Shown one piece after another: positions 49,627 to 58,762 of a stretch of DNA of 64,000 nucleotides. This stretch comes from Leucobacter sp042726155 (GTDB lineage Bacteria > Actinomycetota > Actinomycetes > Actinomycetales > Microbacteriaceae), in the NCBI RefSeq assembly GCF_042726155.1, contig NZ_JBHXHV010000001.1, forward strand, positions 806,001 to 870,000, given 5' to 3'. The notes beneath the pieces are model-generated. The model had not been told where the DNA came from and did not search any database. It worked only from the letters and a program-made list of their open reading frames with translations. A program made the position numbers and the translations under genes. The stretch's first letter is position 1; each line of letters starts with the position of its first letter.

Positions 49627-50490
49627 TTAGCCCTTCATGGCAATGATCTGCGCACCGAACGTGCGCGCTACAGACCCGTGATTGTGGAGGGCGACAGTGC
49701 ACCCCTTCGAGGTGATGCCGCCGACCGTTGCACCGAACTTGTCACTGTTGCCCCACGGGGTCACCGTCACTGTGGGAGTGCCGGAGAAAGTCCCATCGGG
49801 GAACTTCACCTCGACCTGCACCGACGCTCCCGCAGCGACCGAGCGAGTCGAGATCGTGTCGAGAAACATCTCGGGCAGCGGCGGGATTGCGCGCACCCAT
49901 GCGGTGCCGACGCGCTGATACAAGGTGCTGCCGACGGTGCCGAACTGGCCGGGCACCGCAAGGAACGCGTCACGCTCCGCAGTCGTACGAAACGGGATGA
50001 CCCCGCCCGCACACACCGTCGTCGCGAACGTCTGCGCCGGCACAGCTTGCGAGGTGTTCGCGTTCCCGGCCGAGACGCGGAACGTCGCGAGCTCCACCGC
50101 ACCTACCGGCAAGGCGGGCTTCTGCGGGATCGCAGCAGCGAGCCCCTGCGCGACGAACACCGCTGCGACGGGCTCGCCTGCCCCGACGTCGGCGGGCCGC
50201 GAGTACACGACGTCGATGCGGGCGTTCGCATTCGGCGCTGGTGACGTGGGGACGGGCTCCAAATCGACCGACGCGCCAATGAGTACCGTGCGTTCTTCGA
50301 CCCGGACCACGACATGCGGGTGCACGTCATACGCCCAGTCGCTGCGCCCAACAACGAGGTTCGCACGTGAGGGCAGTACGCCCGGGCGGGGTGCACCGAC
50401 AGTGTCACGAACAATCACCCCGGCGAGCGCCGCACCGACCTCGCCACCGTTCCAGTCGTAATCGTTCGAGGGAAAACCTGGGATCGCCAT
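49627..50490 (-). CDS. Minor tail protein
   Basis: 287 residues, no named family. It opens MAIPGFPSNDYDWNGGEVGAAL and has a repeated beta-rich structure; PVVPV-type motifs (ASVDLEPVPTSPAPNANARIDVVYSR-like) are typical of baseplate proteins of actinophages. The C-terminal 90 residues form a distinct beta domain. It sits between the distal tail protein and the Gp37-like gene with tight spacing. Confidence 0.65.
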   Translation of the reverse strand: MAIPGFPSNDYDWNGGEVGAALAGVIVRDTVGAPRPGVLPSRANLVVGRSDWAYDVHPHVVVRVEERTVLIGASVDLEPVPTSPAPNANARIDVVYSRPADVGAGEPVAAVFVAQGLAAAIPQKPALPVGAVELATFRVSAGNANTSQAVPAQTFATTVCAGGVIPFRTTAERDAFLAVPGQFGTVGSTLYQRVGTAWVRAIPPLPEMFLDTISTRSVAAGASVQVEVKFPDGTFSGTPTVTVTPWGNSDKFGATVGGITSKGCTVALHNHGSVARTFGAQIIAMKG

Positions 50491-51342
50491 TTACATAGCT
50501 CCAATCCTGTAATCGGCCCACATCTGCGGATCGCCAACGCGACCCTCGACGTCAAACCTGAACTCGTGTGTCTCACCGGGAGGAATCTCGAACCACTGCC
50601 GAGACGTCATCCACCGCGTCACTTCTGAACCGCTCATCTCGGCACGCCGCACGCGCGAATCCAGCGTGACGCTGTCGGTCTCGGCGACCTGCCAATCGAG
50701 CGAAAGGCGCCGGCCCGCAGTGATGTCGCGTACCGACACCGCCTCGAAACCGCCCGACACCCGGATGATCGGGTGCATAGGGATATGTTCGAGCGGGTTC
50801 GCCACAATCAGACGCCCACCGGCTGCGACGGTGCCGAAGTTCCAGGGGAACCTCTGCGGCAGACGCACACCGCCAGAGACCTGCGGAAGCGAGGCCGGGC
50901 CGACCGTCAGCCACGGCCCGTACCGGCGCGGGTCCGGGGCGACCATGTCGATCGTGAAGTCGACGACGCGATCGCCATGATCCGGGAGAGGGGTCATCGA
51001 GTCGATCTCGACGTCTCGCTCCCAAATGCCGGCCGAGGTCGCCACCCGCATCGTTCCCACGCCAGCGGCAAGCGCAGCGGTGAGACGATCACGTGTGGCG
51101 ACCATGTCGGCGTAGTCCTCGCCGAGGACGAACCCCGAGAGCGTGATGGGCCGCTCGGAACGAGGGATGAAGTTCCGGCGCGCGAAGCGGCCGTGCGCCC
51201 CAGGGATCGGGTCGCCGCCGCCTCGCGCATCGGTGAGCCCGTCCCACCCTTCGAGGTTCTCCCAGACGAGCCCACTGTCGGCCTCGTCAGCGCCGCCGAA
51301 CGTGAGACCGCACAGCTCGATCCATGCAATCTGTTCAGCCAA
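50491..51342 (-). CDS. Distal tail protein (Dit-like)
   Basis: 283 residues. The N-terminal IELCGLTFGG..SGLVWENLEGWDG and RRNFIPRSERPITLSGFVLGEDYADMVATRDRL-type layout matches the phage tail family (Dit/gp24-like) that caps the tail tube. The preferred start is TTG 51342, overlapping the stop of the tape measure gene with GAGGGG upstream; ATG 51363 is the alternative. The stop TAA abuts the next gene's start. Confidence 0.75.
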   Translation of the reverse strand: MAEQIAWIELCGLTFGGADEADSGLVWENLEGWDGLTDARGGGDPIPGAHGRFARRNFIPRSERPITLSGFVLGEDYADMVATRDRLTAALAAGVGTMRVATSAGIWERDVEIDSMTPLPDHGDRVVDFTIDMVAPDPRRYGPWLTVGPASLPQVSGGVRLPQRFPWNFGTVAAGGRLIVANPLEHIPMHPIIRVSGGFEAVSVRDITAGRRLSLDWQVAETDSVTLDSRVRRAEMSGSEVTRWMTSRQWFEIPPGETHEFRFDVEGRVGDPQMWADYRIGAM

Positions 51343-53935
51343 CGAGCACCCCCTCGATTCCACGACCGATCTGCTTTCCCACGAGGGTGGGATCGCGTTC
51401 GATCATGTTGATGTCGTTCTGCACAGTGACCTGCGTCATACCGCCACCACCCGTACCCGATTGAGCTGCGAGCGCGGCAGCGAGACGCTGGAACTGTGGA
51501 CCACCCAGTGGGATCACGGCCTCGTCGTGACGGCCCTCACCGATGAGCGCAACCGTGCCGCCCGTCCCTGACTGGACGATGCCGCCCTGTGCGAGCTTCG
51601 GAATCGAGGGAATCTTCGGAATCCCGACCTTCCCGGTGATGCTGTTGACGCCACCGATCATGCCGTTCACGATGTCGATCAGCCCGTTCAAGGCAGCCTT
51701 CGCCATGTCCTTGATGCCGTTCCAGATCCCGGAGAAGATCTGCACGATCCCGTCCCACGCCTTTGACCAGTCGCCTGTGAACACACCAGTCAAGAAGGTG
51801 ATCAGGCCGCCGAGAACATCGGTGATCATCTTCACCGCGGGGACCAACACTGACGAGATGATCTGGCCCACTCCCTCGAAGACCGGCATGAGCGCCTTCA
51901 GCACTGGTTGAATCGGCTTCAACGCCGCCGTTGTGAGCATGACGAGAAGATCGATCAGCGGCTTCAGAATCGGGCCGATGAGTTCGAGCATCGGCTTGAT
52001 CATCTCGAGAATCGGGGTGATCAGTGCCATGACGGCGTCCATGAGCTGCGCGATTATCGGGGCCATCTGCTGGAACAAGCCAGTCAGGGGAGGCAGGATC
52101 TCGGACAGCAGCGGAGTGAATGCAGCGAGCACCTCGCCGAGGATCGGCACGAGCGCCGTAAGCACGTCGCTCACGATCGGCATCAATGCGCTGAACAGCG
52201 ACATCGCCACCGGCACGAGCTCCTGGAACAGGCGCACGAGCGGCGTGAGTAGCGGTTCAATCAGTGGCATCAACTGCTGCATGATCTGCGCGAAACTCTG
52301 CCCGATCATGGTGAGCAATGGCGTGAGCGCGGTAACGGCCTGCATCAGCGCCTCGCCAAGGAGCGGGATCACTGGTGCGATTGCTTCGAGCACCGATGTG
52401 ACCACGGGGGCAAGTGCGGTCAGCGCCGCGCCGAGCACGCCACCAATCACTCCGGCAAGCGGGCCCGCGACCTGCATCAACGCGCCAAGCATGTCCGCCA
52501 AGGGCTGGACCGCGGGCAGCAACGCGGTGACGCCCGCGACAACCCCATCAACCAGCGCTGTGAAACCTCCCTGGATTGCAGGAGAGGAGAGCGCGTCGGC
52601 GATCGTTCCCAGCACCTGCCCGACCAATGGGCCAAGCGTTGCGAGCGTCGTCGAGATCAGCGGCGCAAGTTGCACGAACATGTCACCGATCGGTCCCAAC
52701 GCGAGCGCAAGCCCCTGCGCACCGGCGGCTGCACCCTGGAAGATCGTGGTGAGTGTGCCTTGGAATGCTGGCCCGTTGACGACGGTTGCGATGCGGCCCA
52801 TCACGTCGGCGAGTGTCGCCAGCCCGCCGCCACCAGCAGCCACGGCGGCATTGTTGATGCCGGACAGGATCGATCCGGTCGAAGCAAGCACGGAACCGAT
52901 CTGCTTCAGGGCAACGATTCCGTTGTCGATCCACGTGAAAATGTCGCCTGATGCGATCGACTTCGCAATGAACGCATCGAACTGCGTCGTAATGTCGGCA
53001 ACCCACTGCGCGAGACGCGGAAGGTACGAGGCTCCCACCTGGCCAAGGCCAGCGAGGATGCTCGCGAAATTGCCGGTCGATCCGGCGGCGATCTCGATTG
53101 AGGCGTTCAGGTTGCCAAACATCGACGCGAACACCTCGGGGGTGAACGATGCCGCGAGACCATCAGAGAGTGCAGCGGCCCAGTTGCCAAGCGATTGTGC
53201 GGTGCCTGCGAGTTCAGTATTCAGGGCCGGTAGAACGGAGTCAGAGAGCGCACGCACGTTATCAGCGGCCTGGCCCCAGAAGTTGTCCTGGATGATCGGG
53301 CCGAGCGCCTTCCACCCATCAGCAAGGTCACCGATGTAGTTGCCTGCGCCTGCGAGCGCGACCACCAATGTGCCGACACCGATCGCGACGCCGCCGAGAA
53401 TGCCCGGCAGGGCGAGCGCGGCCGTGGCTGCCTGCGCGATACCAGCGCCGACGGTGAAGAGTCCACCGCCAGCGCTCAGTGCAACCGATCCGAGCGAGCT
53501 GACCGCGAGCATGACGCCCGTGATCGCTGGCACCGAACGGTCAAGATTCTGCAGCGTGTCACGCATCCGCGTCAGATACGTGTTCACAACACGGGCACCC
53601 GAAAGGGCTGCGATAGCCGTCGCCGCCTTCGCGAGCGACCGCGTCGTCACCGATACGTTGATCGGCACCTGACGTGGGCGTTGCAGTACCGCGAGCCGCG
53701 TGCGTGCGACCGCGGTGTCGAGGTCGAGATTCGCCGTTACCTCGTCCTTCTCGACATCACGCTTGAAATCCCGAGCCTCCTTGCGAGCATTGCTCGTGTC
53801 GGCGACGACATTGAGATTCAGGTCGACCGTTCGCTCGATACGGTCAAGCACCTTCTGCAGATCGCGGCGAAGACTCGTTGAGTCAGGGAGAACGCGAACA
53901 CCGACACGTCCCACGCTTTTTACGCCAAGTGCCAT
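51335..53935 (-). CDS. Tail tape measure protein
   Basis: 866 residues, the longest phage gene in the window. A basic coiled N-terminus is followed by several hydrophobic, Gly/Ala-rich segments (e.g. ALSGARVVNTYLTRM; LAVSSLGSVALSAGG) and a repetitive middle (~430-700) with many ALMPIVSDVLTALVPIL-like heptads that set tail length. C-terminus ends in a small lysozyme-free tip region. AGGAGGTGA overlapping the stop of the upstream chaperone provides the ribosome site. Confidence 0.92.
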   Translation of the reverse strand: MALGVKSVGRVGVRVLPDSTSLRRDLQKVLDRIERTVDLNLNVVADTSNARKEARDFKRDVEKDEVTANLDLDTAVARTRLAVLQRPRQVPINVSVTTRSLAKAATAIAALSGARVVNTYLTRMRDTLQNLDRSVPAITGVMLAVSSLGSVALSAGGGLFTVGAGIAQAATAALALPGILGGVAIGVGTLVVALAGAGNYIGDLADGWKALGPIIQDNFWGQAADNVRALSDSVLPALNTELAGTAQSLGNWAAALSDGLAASFTPEVFASMFGNLNASIEIAAGSTGNFASILAGLGQVGASYLPRLAQWVADITTQFDAFIAKSIASGDIFTWIDNGIVALKQIGSVLASTGSILSGINNAAVAAGGGGLATLADVMGRIATVVNGPAFQGTLTTIFQGAAAGAQGLALALGPIGDMFVQLAPLISTTLATLGPLVGQVLGTIADALSSPAIQGGFTALVDGVVAGVTALLPAVQPLADMLGALMQVAGPLAGVIGGVLGAALTALAPVVTSVLEAIAPVIPLLGEALMQAVTALTPLLTMIGQSFAQIMQQLMPLIEPLLTPLVRLFQELVPVAMSLFSALMPIVSDVLTALVPILGEVLAAFTPLLSEILPPLTGLFQQMAPIIAQLMDAVMALITPILEMIKPMLELIGPILKPLIDLLVMLTTAALKPIQPVLKALMPVFEGVGQIISSVLVPAVKMITDVLGGLITFLTGVFTGDWSKAWDGIVQIFSGIWNGIKDMAKAALNGLIDIVNGMIGGVNSITGKVGIPKIPSIPKLAQGGIVQSGTGGTVALIGEGRHDEAVIPLGGPQFQRLAAALAAQSGTGGGGMTQVTVQNDINMIERDPTLVGKQIGRGIEGVLVG

Positions 53936-53939
53936 GCGG

Positions 53940-54697
53940 TCACCTCCTGGAGAAGTTGCTCGCGAAATCTCGAATACTCGAGAACCGCTTGGCCTTCACC
54001 CGCTGATCGGCAGGCGTTTTGATGAGCTCGACCGATCGCTGGCCGCGCTTCTTCGGGAAGCTCGCTAGCTTCAAATTTCCGAGCGTCGCAAGTAGCGAAG
54101 CCTCGGGAGTCCAGTGCAGCCATGAGGGCGCACCGTCACTGAGCTTCGGCGGATGCTCCTCGAGCCACGCGGCCCGAAACCTGGAATGCGGGTCGCTCAT
54201 GAGCCCCTGAATACGAACGAGGATCTGTGAGGCGGGGAGTAGCCCGACCCACAGATCCTCGATCTTGAGCGCGTAGAACTGTTGAAAGTCCGCGGTCAGC
54301 TCGATCTCGAACTCGTCGAGATACGCGCAGACCGCCGCTATTCCCCCAGTTCGCGCTGGTACTTCCCCACGAGCGCGCCGAAAATCTCTTCACTGTCGCG
54401 GAGCCCAGTCGACCACGCGATGTACTCGTCATGGTCGGCTGCGATCGTCTCGAAGAAGTCATCGGCGTCTGCGAGGAAATCAAACAGTGCAGACGCAGCG
54501 GCCGCATCAGTCGTGTCGACGTTGCCCTCGTCGTCCACGAAATCCATGAGCTGTACTGCGAGCTTGTTCAGATTCGACTTGTCGCGCTGCCGGAACGCCG
54601 CTGCGGGCTTGAGCCGGGGGACGCTCGAAAGCAGTTCCTGCTCGGCGAGCAGTGCGTCGTGCTTCTCGGCGGTCTTTGATGTCTTGGTGGTGGCCAC
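53940..54697 (-). CDS. Tail assembly chaperone GT fusion made by -1 frameshift
   Basis: Read from the GTG at 54697 through 118 codons, then in the -1 frame to the stop at 53940-53942, about 252 residues. The second part continues in frame from ~54344: AYLDEFEIELTADFQQFYALKIEDLWVGLLPAS and so on, joining an ATG-led frame at 54200. The domain after the shift (LKIEDLWVGLL...) is characteristic of the T part of phage tail chaperones. The GT protein recruits tape measure and tail tube subunits during assembly. No start codon with a ribosome site is seen at the head of the T part. Confidence 0.75.
54338..54697 (-). CDS. Tail assembly chaperone G
   Basis: 119 residues, the unshifted product ending TAG at 54338-54340. 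GTG start with AAGGAGGG just upstream. Acidic protein with LMDFVDDEGNVDTTDAAAASALFDF. It sits between major tail protein and tape measure genes, the invariant chaperone position in siphoviruses. Confidence 0.85.
   Translation of the reverse strand: MATTKTSKTAEKHDALLAEQELLSSVPRLKPAAAFRQRDKSNLNKLAVQLMDFVDDEGNVDTTDAAAASALFDFLADADDFFETIAADHDEYIAWSTGLRDSEEIFGALVGKYQRELGE
54341..54347 (-). other. Candidate -1 ribosomal frameshift site (GGGGGAA)
   Basis: Minus-strand GGGGGAA directly before the TAG of gene G: zero frame CTG GGG GAA TAG. Slippage of the Gly-tRNA on the G tract by one base gives GGA ATA GCG and opens the T frame. No other run of this kind is in the overlap. Confidence 0.65.
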
Positions 54698-54735
54698 GGT
54701 GGCCCTCCTTCGGGTGTGTCGGGTTCGGGTGTGAA

Positions 54736-54770
54736 GCTGGCCGGGGCGACCCGATAACGCCCCGGCCAGC
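54736..54770 (-). terminator. 13-bp hairpin after the major tail protein gene
   Basis: Stem 54736-54748 with 54758-54770, 9-base loop, just downstream of the major tail gene. It may set the drop in expression from tail tube to chaperones. Confidence 0.65.
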
Positions 54771-54778
54771 GGTTTGTG

Positions 54779-55570
54779 TTAGGCCGCGGTGCCGGTGGCC
54801 CAGTCGGTGCCGTTCCAGTACGCCTTCTGCGCGTTGCCGTACTCGATGTACTGGCCGGTCGTCCACGCGGCCGTCTGGTCGAGCGCACCAAGGGCGCGCA
54901 GCTCGGCGATCGTCGCCGGGACTTCTGCGCCAGTGGGAACAAACGAGCCAGGCGTGCCCGGTGTCACACCCGTTGGTGCCTCGCCGTCCCATGCGTCGGG
55001 GCCGTAGAACGCGAACAGGCCAGGCTTGTTGTTCGGCCCCGAAGGGAGAACGCCCGATGCTGGAGCCTGGAATGATGCCGCGAACGGCAGCTCGAAGAAG
55101 TTCTCAACGTCGAAACTGGGCGCGTCGCCGAACGTGAAGTTCTGGTTCGGGATGTAGAAGCCCAGGTTGCCGGTGTCGTCCTCGGCGAGGATCACCATCG
55201 CGAGGTTGATACCTTCCTTCGTGGCCCCGATGACGCTGCCCTTGCCGTCAGCGGTATCCCAGCCGTTGTAGATCTTCTGCACGGTGGCCTTGTCGCACTG
55301 GATGCTCGACCCAGCCGCGGACCACGTGATGCCCTCGTAGATCGTGACGAGGTTGCTGCGCAGCCAGGAGCGCTTCGACTGGGCGTCGCCGCCGTCCACC
55401 GACAACTCGATCGTGTTCTCAGACGAGGTGTGCCCGAGGTTGTCGAAGTCGCCGACGGTGTCGGCTTCGCGGGTGAATGCGGTGATGCCACCTTCGGGCA
55501 GCGGGGTATTCGGGGGAGCGGTGAACACCGTTCCGAACCCGGGGATTGAAAAGGACTCTTTGATTGCCAA
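54779..55570 (-). CDS. Major tail (tube) protein with C-terminal accessory domain
   Basis: 263 residues. TTG start preceded by AAGGAGAAAG. The tube domain has GFGTVFTAPPNTPLPEGGIT and ENTIELSVDGGDAQSKRSWLR. The last ~65 residues after a Gly/Pro linker (TGVTPGTPGSFVP) form a small extra domain rich in aromatic residues (GQYIEYGNAQKAYWNGTDW). Such add-ons decorate the tail outside and may bind surfaces. Confidence 0.85.
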   Translation of the reverse strand: MAIKESFSIPGFGTVFTAPPNTPLPEGGITAFTREADTVGDFDNLGHTSSENTIELSVDGGDAQSKRSWLRSNLVTIYEGITWSAAGSSIQCDKATVQKIYNGWDTADGKGSVIGATKEGINLAMVILAEDDTGNLGFYIPNQNFTFGDAPSFDVENFFELPFAASFQAPASGVLPSGPNNKPGLFAFYGPDAWDGEAPTGVTPGTPGSFVPTGAEVPATIAELRALGALDQTAAWTTGQYIEYGNAQKAYWNGTDWATGTAA

Positions 55571-55615
55571 GGCTTTCTCCTTGCTGGATGCCGCGCAGTG
55601 GCGGCGAATGAGTAT

Positions 55616-55993
55616 TTAGGTGCGGGCGAGCACGTCGAATGAACCGGCGTACTGCTGGATAGAGCGGTTGCCGACGACTGTCGATGCGACACGAGAGATC
55701 AGCGAGGTATCAGCGACGAGCACCACGTGCCCGTGCGGCGACGTTTTGCCCCGCCACGACCGGATCTCCGCATAGACCGCCTCGACGCTCTCAAACACGG
55801 TTTCTGTGTCGTCGAGGATGTTGACCGCGAGGGACAACGGCCACCGTTTCGGGCCGTTACCGACCTGGCCGTCACCAGAGACCGCGAAGATGATCGCGGG
55901 AAATGTGATGCCTGGATCTTGCTCGGACGCCACATGCCAGTCAGGGAACGCGCTCTGCAGGCGCTCTGCAATGAGTGAGTCGGCGTCAATCAC
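55616..55993 (-). CDS. Tail terminator / tail completion protein
   Basis: 125 residues. GTG 55993 overlaps the stop of the upstream gene (GTGA), so it is preferred over the ATG at 56035. The fold pattern VIDADSLIAERLQSAFP..VSGDGQVGNGPKRWPLSLAVNIL fits phage tail terminator proteins that cap the tail. Assignment is by position and pattern. Confidence 0.62.
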   Translation of the reverse strand: MIDADSLIAERLQSAFPDWHVASEQDPGITFPAIIFAVSGDGQVGNGPKRWPLSLAVNILDDTETVFESVEAVYAEIRSWRGKTSPHGHVVLVADTSLISRVASTVVGNRSIQQYAGSFDVLART

Positions 55994-56301
55994 CCGGAAC
56001 CCCCAATGCTGTTGAAGGCGCCGTACATGATCCACAGGCCAGGCACCCAGGTCTTGCCGTCTCGAGCGAGGTGACCGAACTCGATGTTTTCGGCCTCGGG
56101 ATGATCGAGCGCGATGAATCGGTCGGTCACGCCTGACTTTCCCCGAATCTTTGTTGTCGAAATGTTCGACGGCAGCGAGCCGTGACTCGCAGCGCGAGAG
56201 CGAGCTGCCGACTCGACGCGCGCGGCAACCGAATCGAGGGCGTTCGACTGCCCGACCTGCTTCGCAGCCTCAACGCCGGCGTTCTTATAGACCCGCGCCA
56301 T
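55990..56301 (-). CDS. HK97 gp10-like head-tail protein
   Basis: 103 residues, basic helical N-terminus (MARVYKNAGVEAAKQVGQSN) and a beta-rich end. It overlaps both neighbours. Position between head closure and tail terminator genes suggests an HK97 gp10-like component. Confidence 0.6.
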   Translation of the reverse strand: MARVYKNAGVEAAKQVGQSNALDSVAARVESAARSRAASHGSLPSNISTTKIRGKSGVTDRFIALDHPEAENIEFGHLARDGKTWVPGLWIMYGAFNSIGGSG

Positions 56302-56626
56302 TGGGGCTCACCCGCTTCAATCGCACTTCCCAGTGCTGCGTCCTTGCGGACCCGTCAAACCACAACGGATCGCCGATCGGCTCCCACTTGGCGCCGTTGT
56401 AGGTGACCAGCGAAAGCACATCACCCGGCCATTCACGCGAAACGACGCGGTGCACCGTCTCGGTGGTCAGGCCGAGGTCTGCGGCCTCGGATGCTGAAAG
56501 CGCGCGCACGACGCAGCTCACGTCGACAGGTGCGCCGAAAGCGACGAGCGAGGACCCGTGAGGGGTCACTCGTCGTTTTCGGCGCTGCACGGTTACGATG
56601 TGGGGCGTGCGGTCGAGGAGCCCCAT
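56285..56626 (-). CDS. Head closure / head-tail adaptor protein
   Basis: 113 residues from ATG 56626, whose A is the last base of the upstream stop (TGATG). MGLLDRTPHIVTVQRRKRRV and WEPIGDPLWFDGSARTQHWEVRLKRV give the small beta-barrel pattern of phage head-closure proteins. Confidence 0.62.
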   Translation of the reverse strand: MGLLDRTPHIVTVQRRKRRVTPHGSSLVAFGAPVDVSCVVRALSASEAADLGLTTETVHRVVSREWPGDVLSLVTYNGAKWEPIGDPLWFDGSARTQHWEVRLKRVSPNGAGL

Positions 56627-57096
56627 CAGAAACCACCCCAGCCGAGCGGCTCCGACATCGAATCGCACGCCGGCCAACCAATCTGAAACTGGTTCGCCGG
56701 GTCGACGCCATAGCGACGCCGCGCGTACCCGTCCATTTCGCCGGCCGCGGAGGAAAGCCCAACGCGAACGCCGAGCATGAGCAGTTCGTCATCCAACGGT
56801 TTCAGGCGGCCGGACGCGACCGCCCAGTCGACCGAGTACGAATAGACCCCGTCCGACTCCTGACGCATGCCCTCGGGATTCCGAAGCACGCGCGCGACCA
56901 TGTCAGCCTCAATGCGAATGACCACACCGCGCAGCCACGTACCTTCAGCGGCGCGGGTGAGCAGGTCAGGCACGTAGCCGATGAGCATCTGCTCCGCCCG
57001 CTCGAGCAGCTTCGGGAGGAACTCTCCCTCGGCGGTGCTGAGCGAACGGAGCAGCGACGCCTCGACATCAGCCTTCGTAGCGAGCGGATCAGCCAT
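56626..57096 (-). CDS. Gp19/Gp15/Gp42-family head-tail connector
   Basis: 156 residues. Starts MADPLATKADVEASLLRSLSTAEGEFLPKLLERAEQMLIGYVPDL, the helical pattern of the Gp19/Gp15/Gp42 connector family. ATG start. Directly follows the 49-residue gene and precedes the head-closure gene. Confidence 0.75.
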   Translation of the reverse strand: MADPLATKADVEASLLRSLSTAEGEFLPKLLERAEQMLIGYVPDLLTRAAEGTWLRGVVIRIEADMVARVLRNPEGMRQESDGVYSYSVDWAVASGRLKPLDDELLMLGVRVGLSSAAGEMDGYARRRYGVDPANQFQIGWPACDSMSEPLGWGGF

Positions 57097-57119
57097 GATG
57101 ACTCCTCTCGTCAGAGCGA

Positions 57120-57269
57120 CTAGTCGGCCTTCGCCTTTCGGGTGCGGGCCGGCTTCTGGGGCTCAGGCTGGGTGGCGTCGACGCGGCGCCACCCTTGGGC
57201 GAGCAGACGCTCCGCCGTCTCGTTGGAGACGGTGACGCGTGTTCCCTCTGTGGACTCGAGCTCGTTCAT
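57120..57269 (-). CDS. Small phage head-module protein (49 aa)
   Basis: Begins MNELESTEGTRVTVSNETAERL and ends with a basic tail (ARTRKAKAD). The ATG shares its A with the capsid gene's stop (TGATG). The segment SNETAERLLAQGWRRV resembles short proteins seen after capsid genes in actinophages; function unknown. Too short for most automatic callers but the coupling supports it. Confidence 0.62.
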   Translation of the reverse strand: MNELESTEGTRVTVSNETAERLLAQGWRRVDATQPEPQKPARTRKAKAD

Positions 57270-58207
57270 CACGGGGTCGCCGGACCCTTCGTGTACTTCA
57301 CGAATGCATCGGTCTCCGGGATCAGCCACCCGAAGATCGCCTCGACGAGGTACGCCTCGAGGTTGTCCTGGAAGAGGTGGTAGGTGGTGTCTCCGTCGAC
57401 GATGGTCGCCTGATCCGTGCGGCGGATCGTCATCTGCTCGGCGAAGCCGTACTGCAGCGACGCCCAGTTGCCACCGAACGCGACCACGTTCGAGCCGGCC
57501 GCGACGCCGCGCTTGCCGTTGACGATGTTCGAGTACGCGGTGGGAAGACCCATCACGTTGTCGATACCCGCCTTGAGATCCCATCCGGCCGAGAACACCG
57601 GGCGACCCTGCGCGTCAACGGCGCCGGCGAGCTCGGTGCGGATCGACTTGTGAGCGGCGAAGCCGTCGAACTCGGCGTACGGGCTGTCGCTGTTCACGAC
57701 CAGGTCGTAGCCCGTGAGCAGATCCTTGCCGATACCGCCAGCGGAAACGGCAGTGGTGCCGAGCGCGACCGAGTTCGTGGTGTCGGCGAGCGACTCCATA
57801 CCAGCGATGTCGCCGGTTACCGCGTTGGTGCCGTGCAGTACCGCGAGATCGACAGCGCGCGTGATCGAATTGCCGAGGTCCGCCTGGATGTTGGCGAGGA
57901 TGTTCGCAGGGTTCCGCATGCGCAGCTCCTTGGAAACGATGCAGATCGCAGCGAGTTTGATCGGCTTCGCCTTCTTCGGCGAGTACGAGCCCGACGAGAC
58001 AGGCTTGCGCTCGCCCTCGCCCACGACACCGGCCTCGATAGTGCCGGTCTGGGTGAGAGTGGCGATGCCGTCGAGAGTGACGGGCACGCTCTTCGCGAGG
58101 CGAGTCACCACCGACTGAGCCTGAACCGCGGTGATGATCTCGCGGGCGATCGGCTCCGGGATGAAGCCGGGAGTCTGGGCGACTCCCTCGAGGGTGATTG
58201 CAGCCAC
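57269..58207 (-). CDS. Major capsid protein (HK97 fold)
   Basis: 312 residues. GTG start with AAAGGAG upstream. Motifs typical of HK97-type capsids in actinophages: PEPIAREIITAVQAQSVVTRLAK, AAICIVSKELRMRNPANI, and the C-terminal DNLEAYLVEAIFGWLIPETDAFVKY. No protease gene is nearby and no N-terminal scaffold delta domain of full length; the separate scaffold gene upstream (58232-58702) takes that role. Confidence 0.92.
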   Translation of the reverse strand: MAAITLEGVAQTPGFIPEPIAREIITAVQAQSVVTRLAKSVPVTLDGIATLTQTGTIEAGVVGEGERKPVSSGSYSPKKAKPIKLAAICIVSKELRMRNPANILANIQADLGNSITRAVDLAVLHGTNAVTGDIAGMESLADTTNSVALGTTAVSAGGIGKDLLTGYDLVVNSDSPYAEFDGFAAHKSIRTELAGAVDAQGRPVFSAGWDLKAGIDNVMGLPTAYSNIVNGKRGVAAGSNVVAFGGNWASLQYGFAEQMTIRRTDQATIVDGDTTYHLFQDNLEAYLVEAIFGWLIPETDAFVKYTKGPATP

Positions 58208-58231
58208 GGGCTGCTCCTTTCGGTTAGGTCG

Positions 58232-58702
58232 CTACTCGAGCGACGTGAAGAACTCCTCGGCCTGAGCTGCCTTCGCTGACTCATCCGAGAGTTGCCCGCC
58301 CGCACCCTGAGCGGGATTGGGTTCGGGCTTGGGGGATTCGGGTGTTCCGCGCAGTGCCGCCAGGGCATCCAGTGCGGTAGTGAGGGACTCCTCGTCGGTC
58401 GCGTTAACCAACTCGGCTACGTTCGACGGCAGCCCTCGTTCGGCTGCGAGTCGGTCACGTGTGCGACCGAACCGCTCGCGCTCGAGGTCCGCGGTCGTCG
58501 TCTGCGCGAGTTCGTCGCTCGCAACTCGTGCGGCTTCGGCGTCGGCGGCAGACTGGGTGAGCTCCTCGACTCGAGCGGTGAGCGTTGCCACTTCGTTGGC
58601 GAGGGACTGCTTTTCGGTGCGCCGCTGTGCCGCTTCTTGGCGCAGCGTTGCGATGTGGGCTTGCGCCCACTCGGGCAGTTCCTCGATCTTGTTTTCAGGC
58701 AT
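58232..58702 (-). CDS. Capsid scaffolding protein
   Basis: 156 residues, almost entirely helical, Glu/Ala-rich with a coiled coil (RTEKQSLANEVATLTARVEELTQ) and a C-terminal capsid-binding tail (AAQAEEFFTSLE). ATG with CAGGAGT upstream. It sits immediately before the capsid gene, the normal scaffold position. Confidence 0.85.
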   Translation of the reverse strand: MPENKIEELPEWAQAHIATLRQEAAQRRTEKQSLANEVATLTARVEELTQSAADAEAARVASDELAQTTTADLERERFGRTRDRLAAERGLPSNVAELVNATDEESLTTALDALAALRGTPESPKPEPNPAQGAGGQLSDESAKAAQAEEFFTSLE

Positions 58703-58762
58703 GGTGACTCCTGGTCAATCGCCCTCCTGGGGCGTGCGGAACCTCGCGCGGATCGCGGGAGG

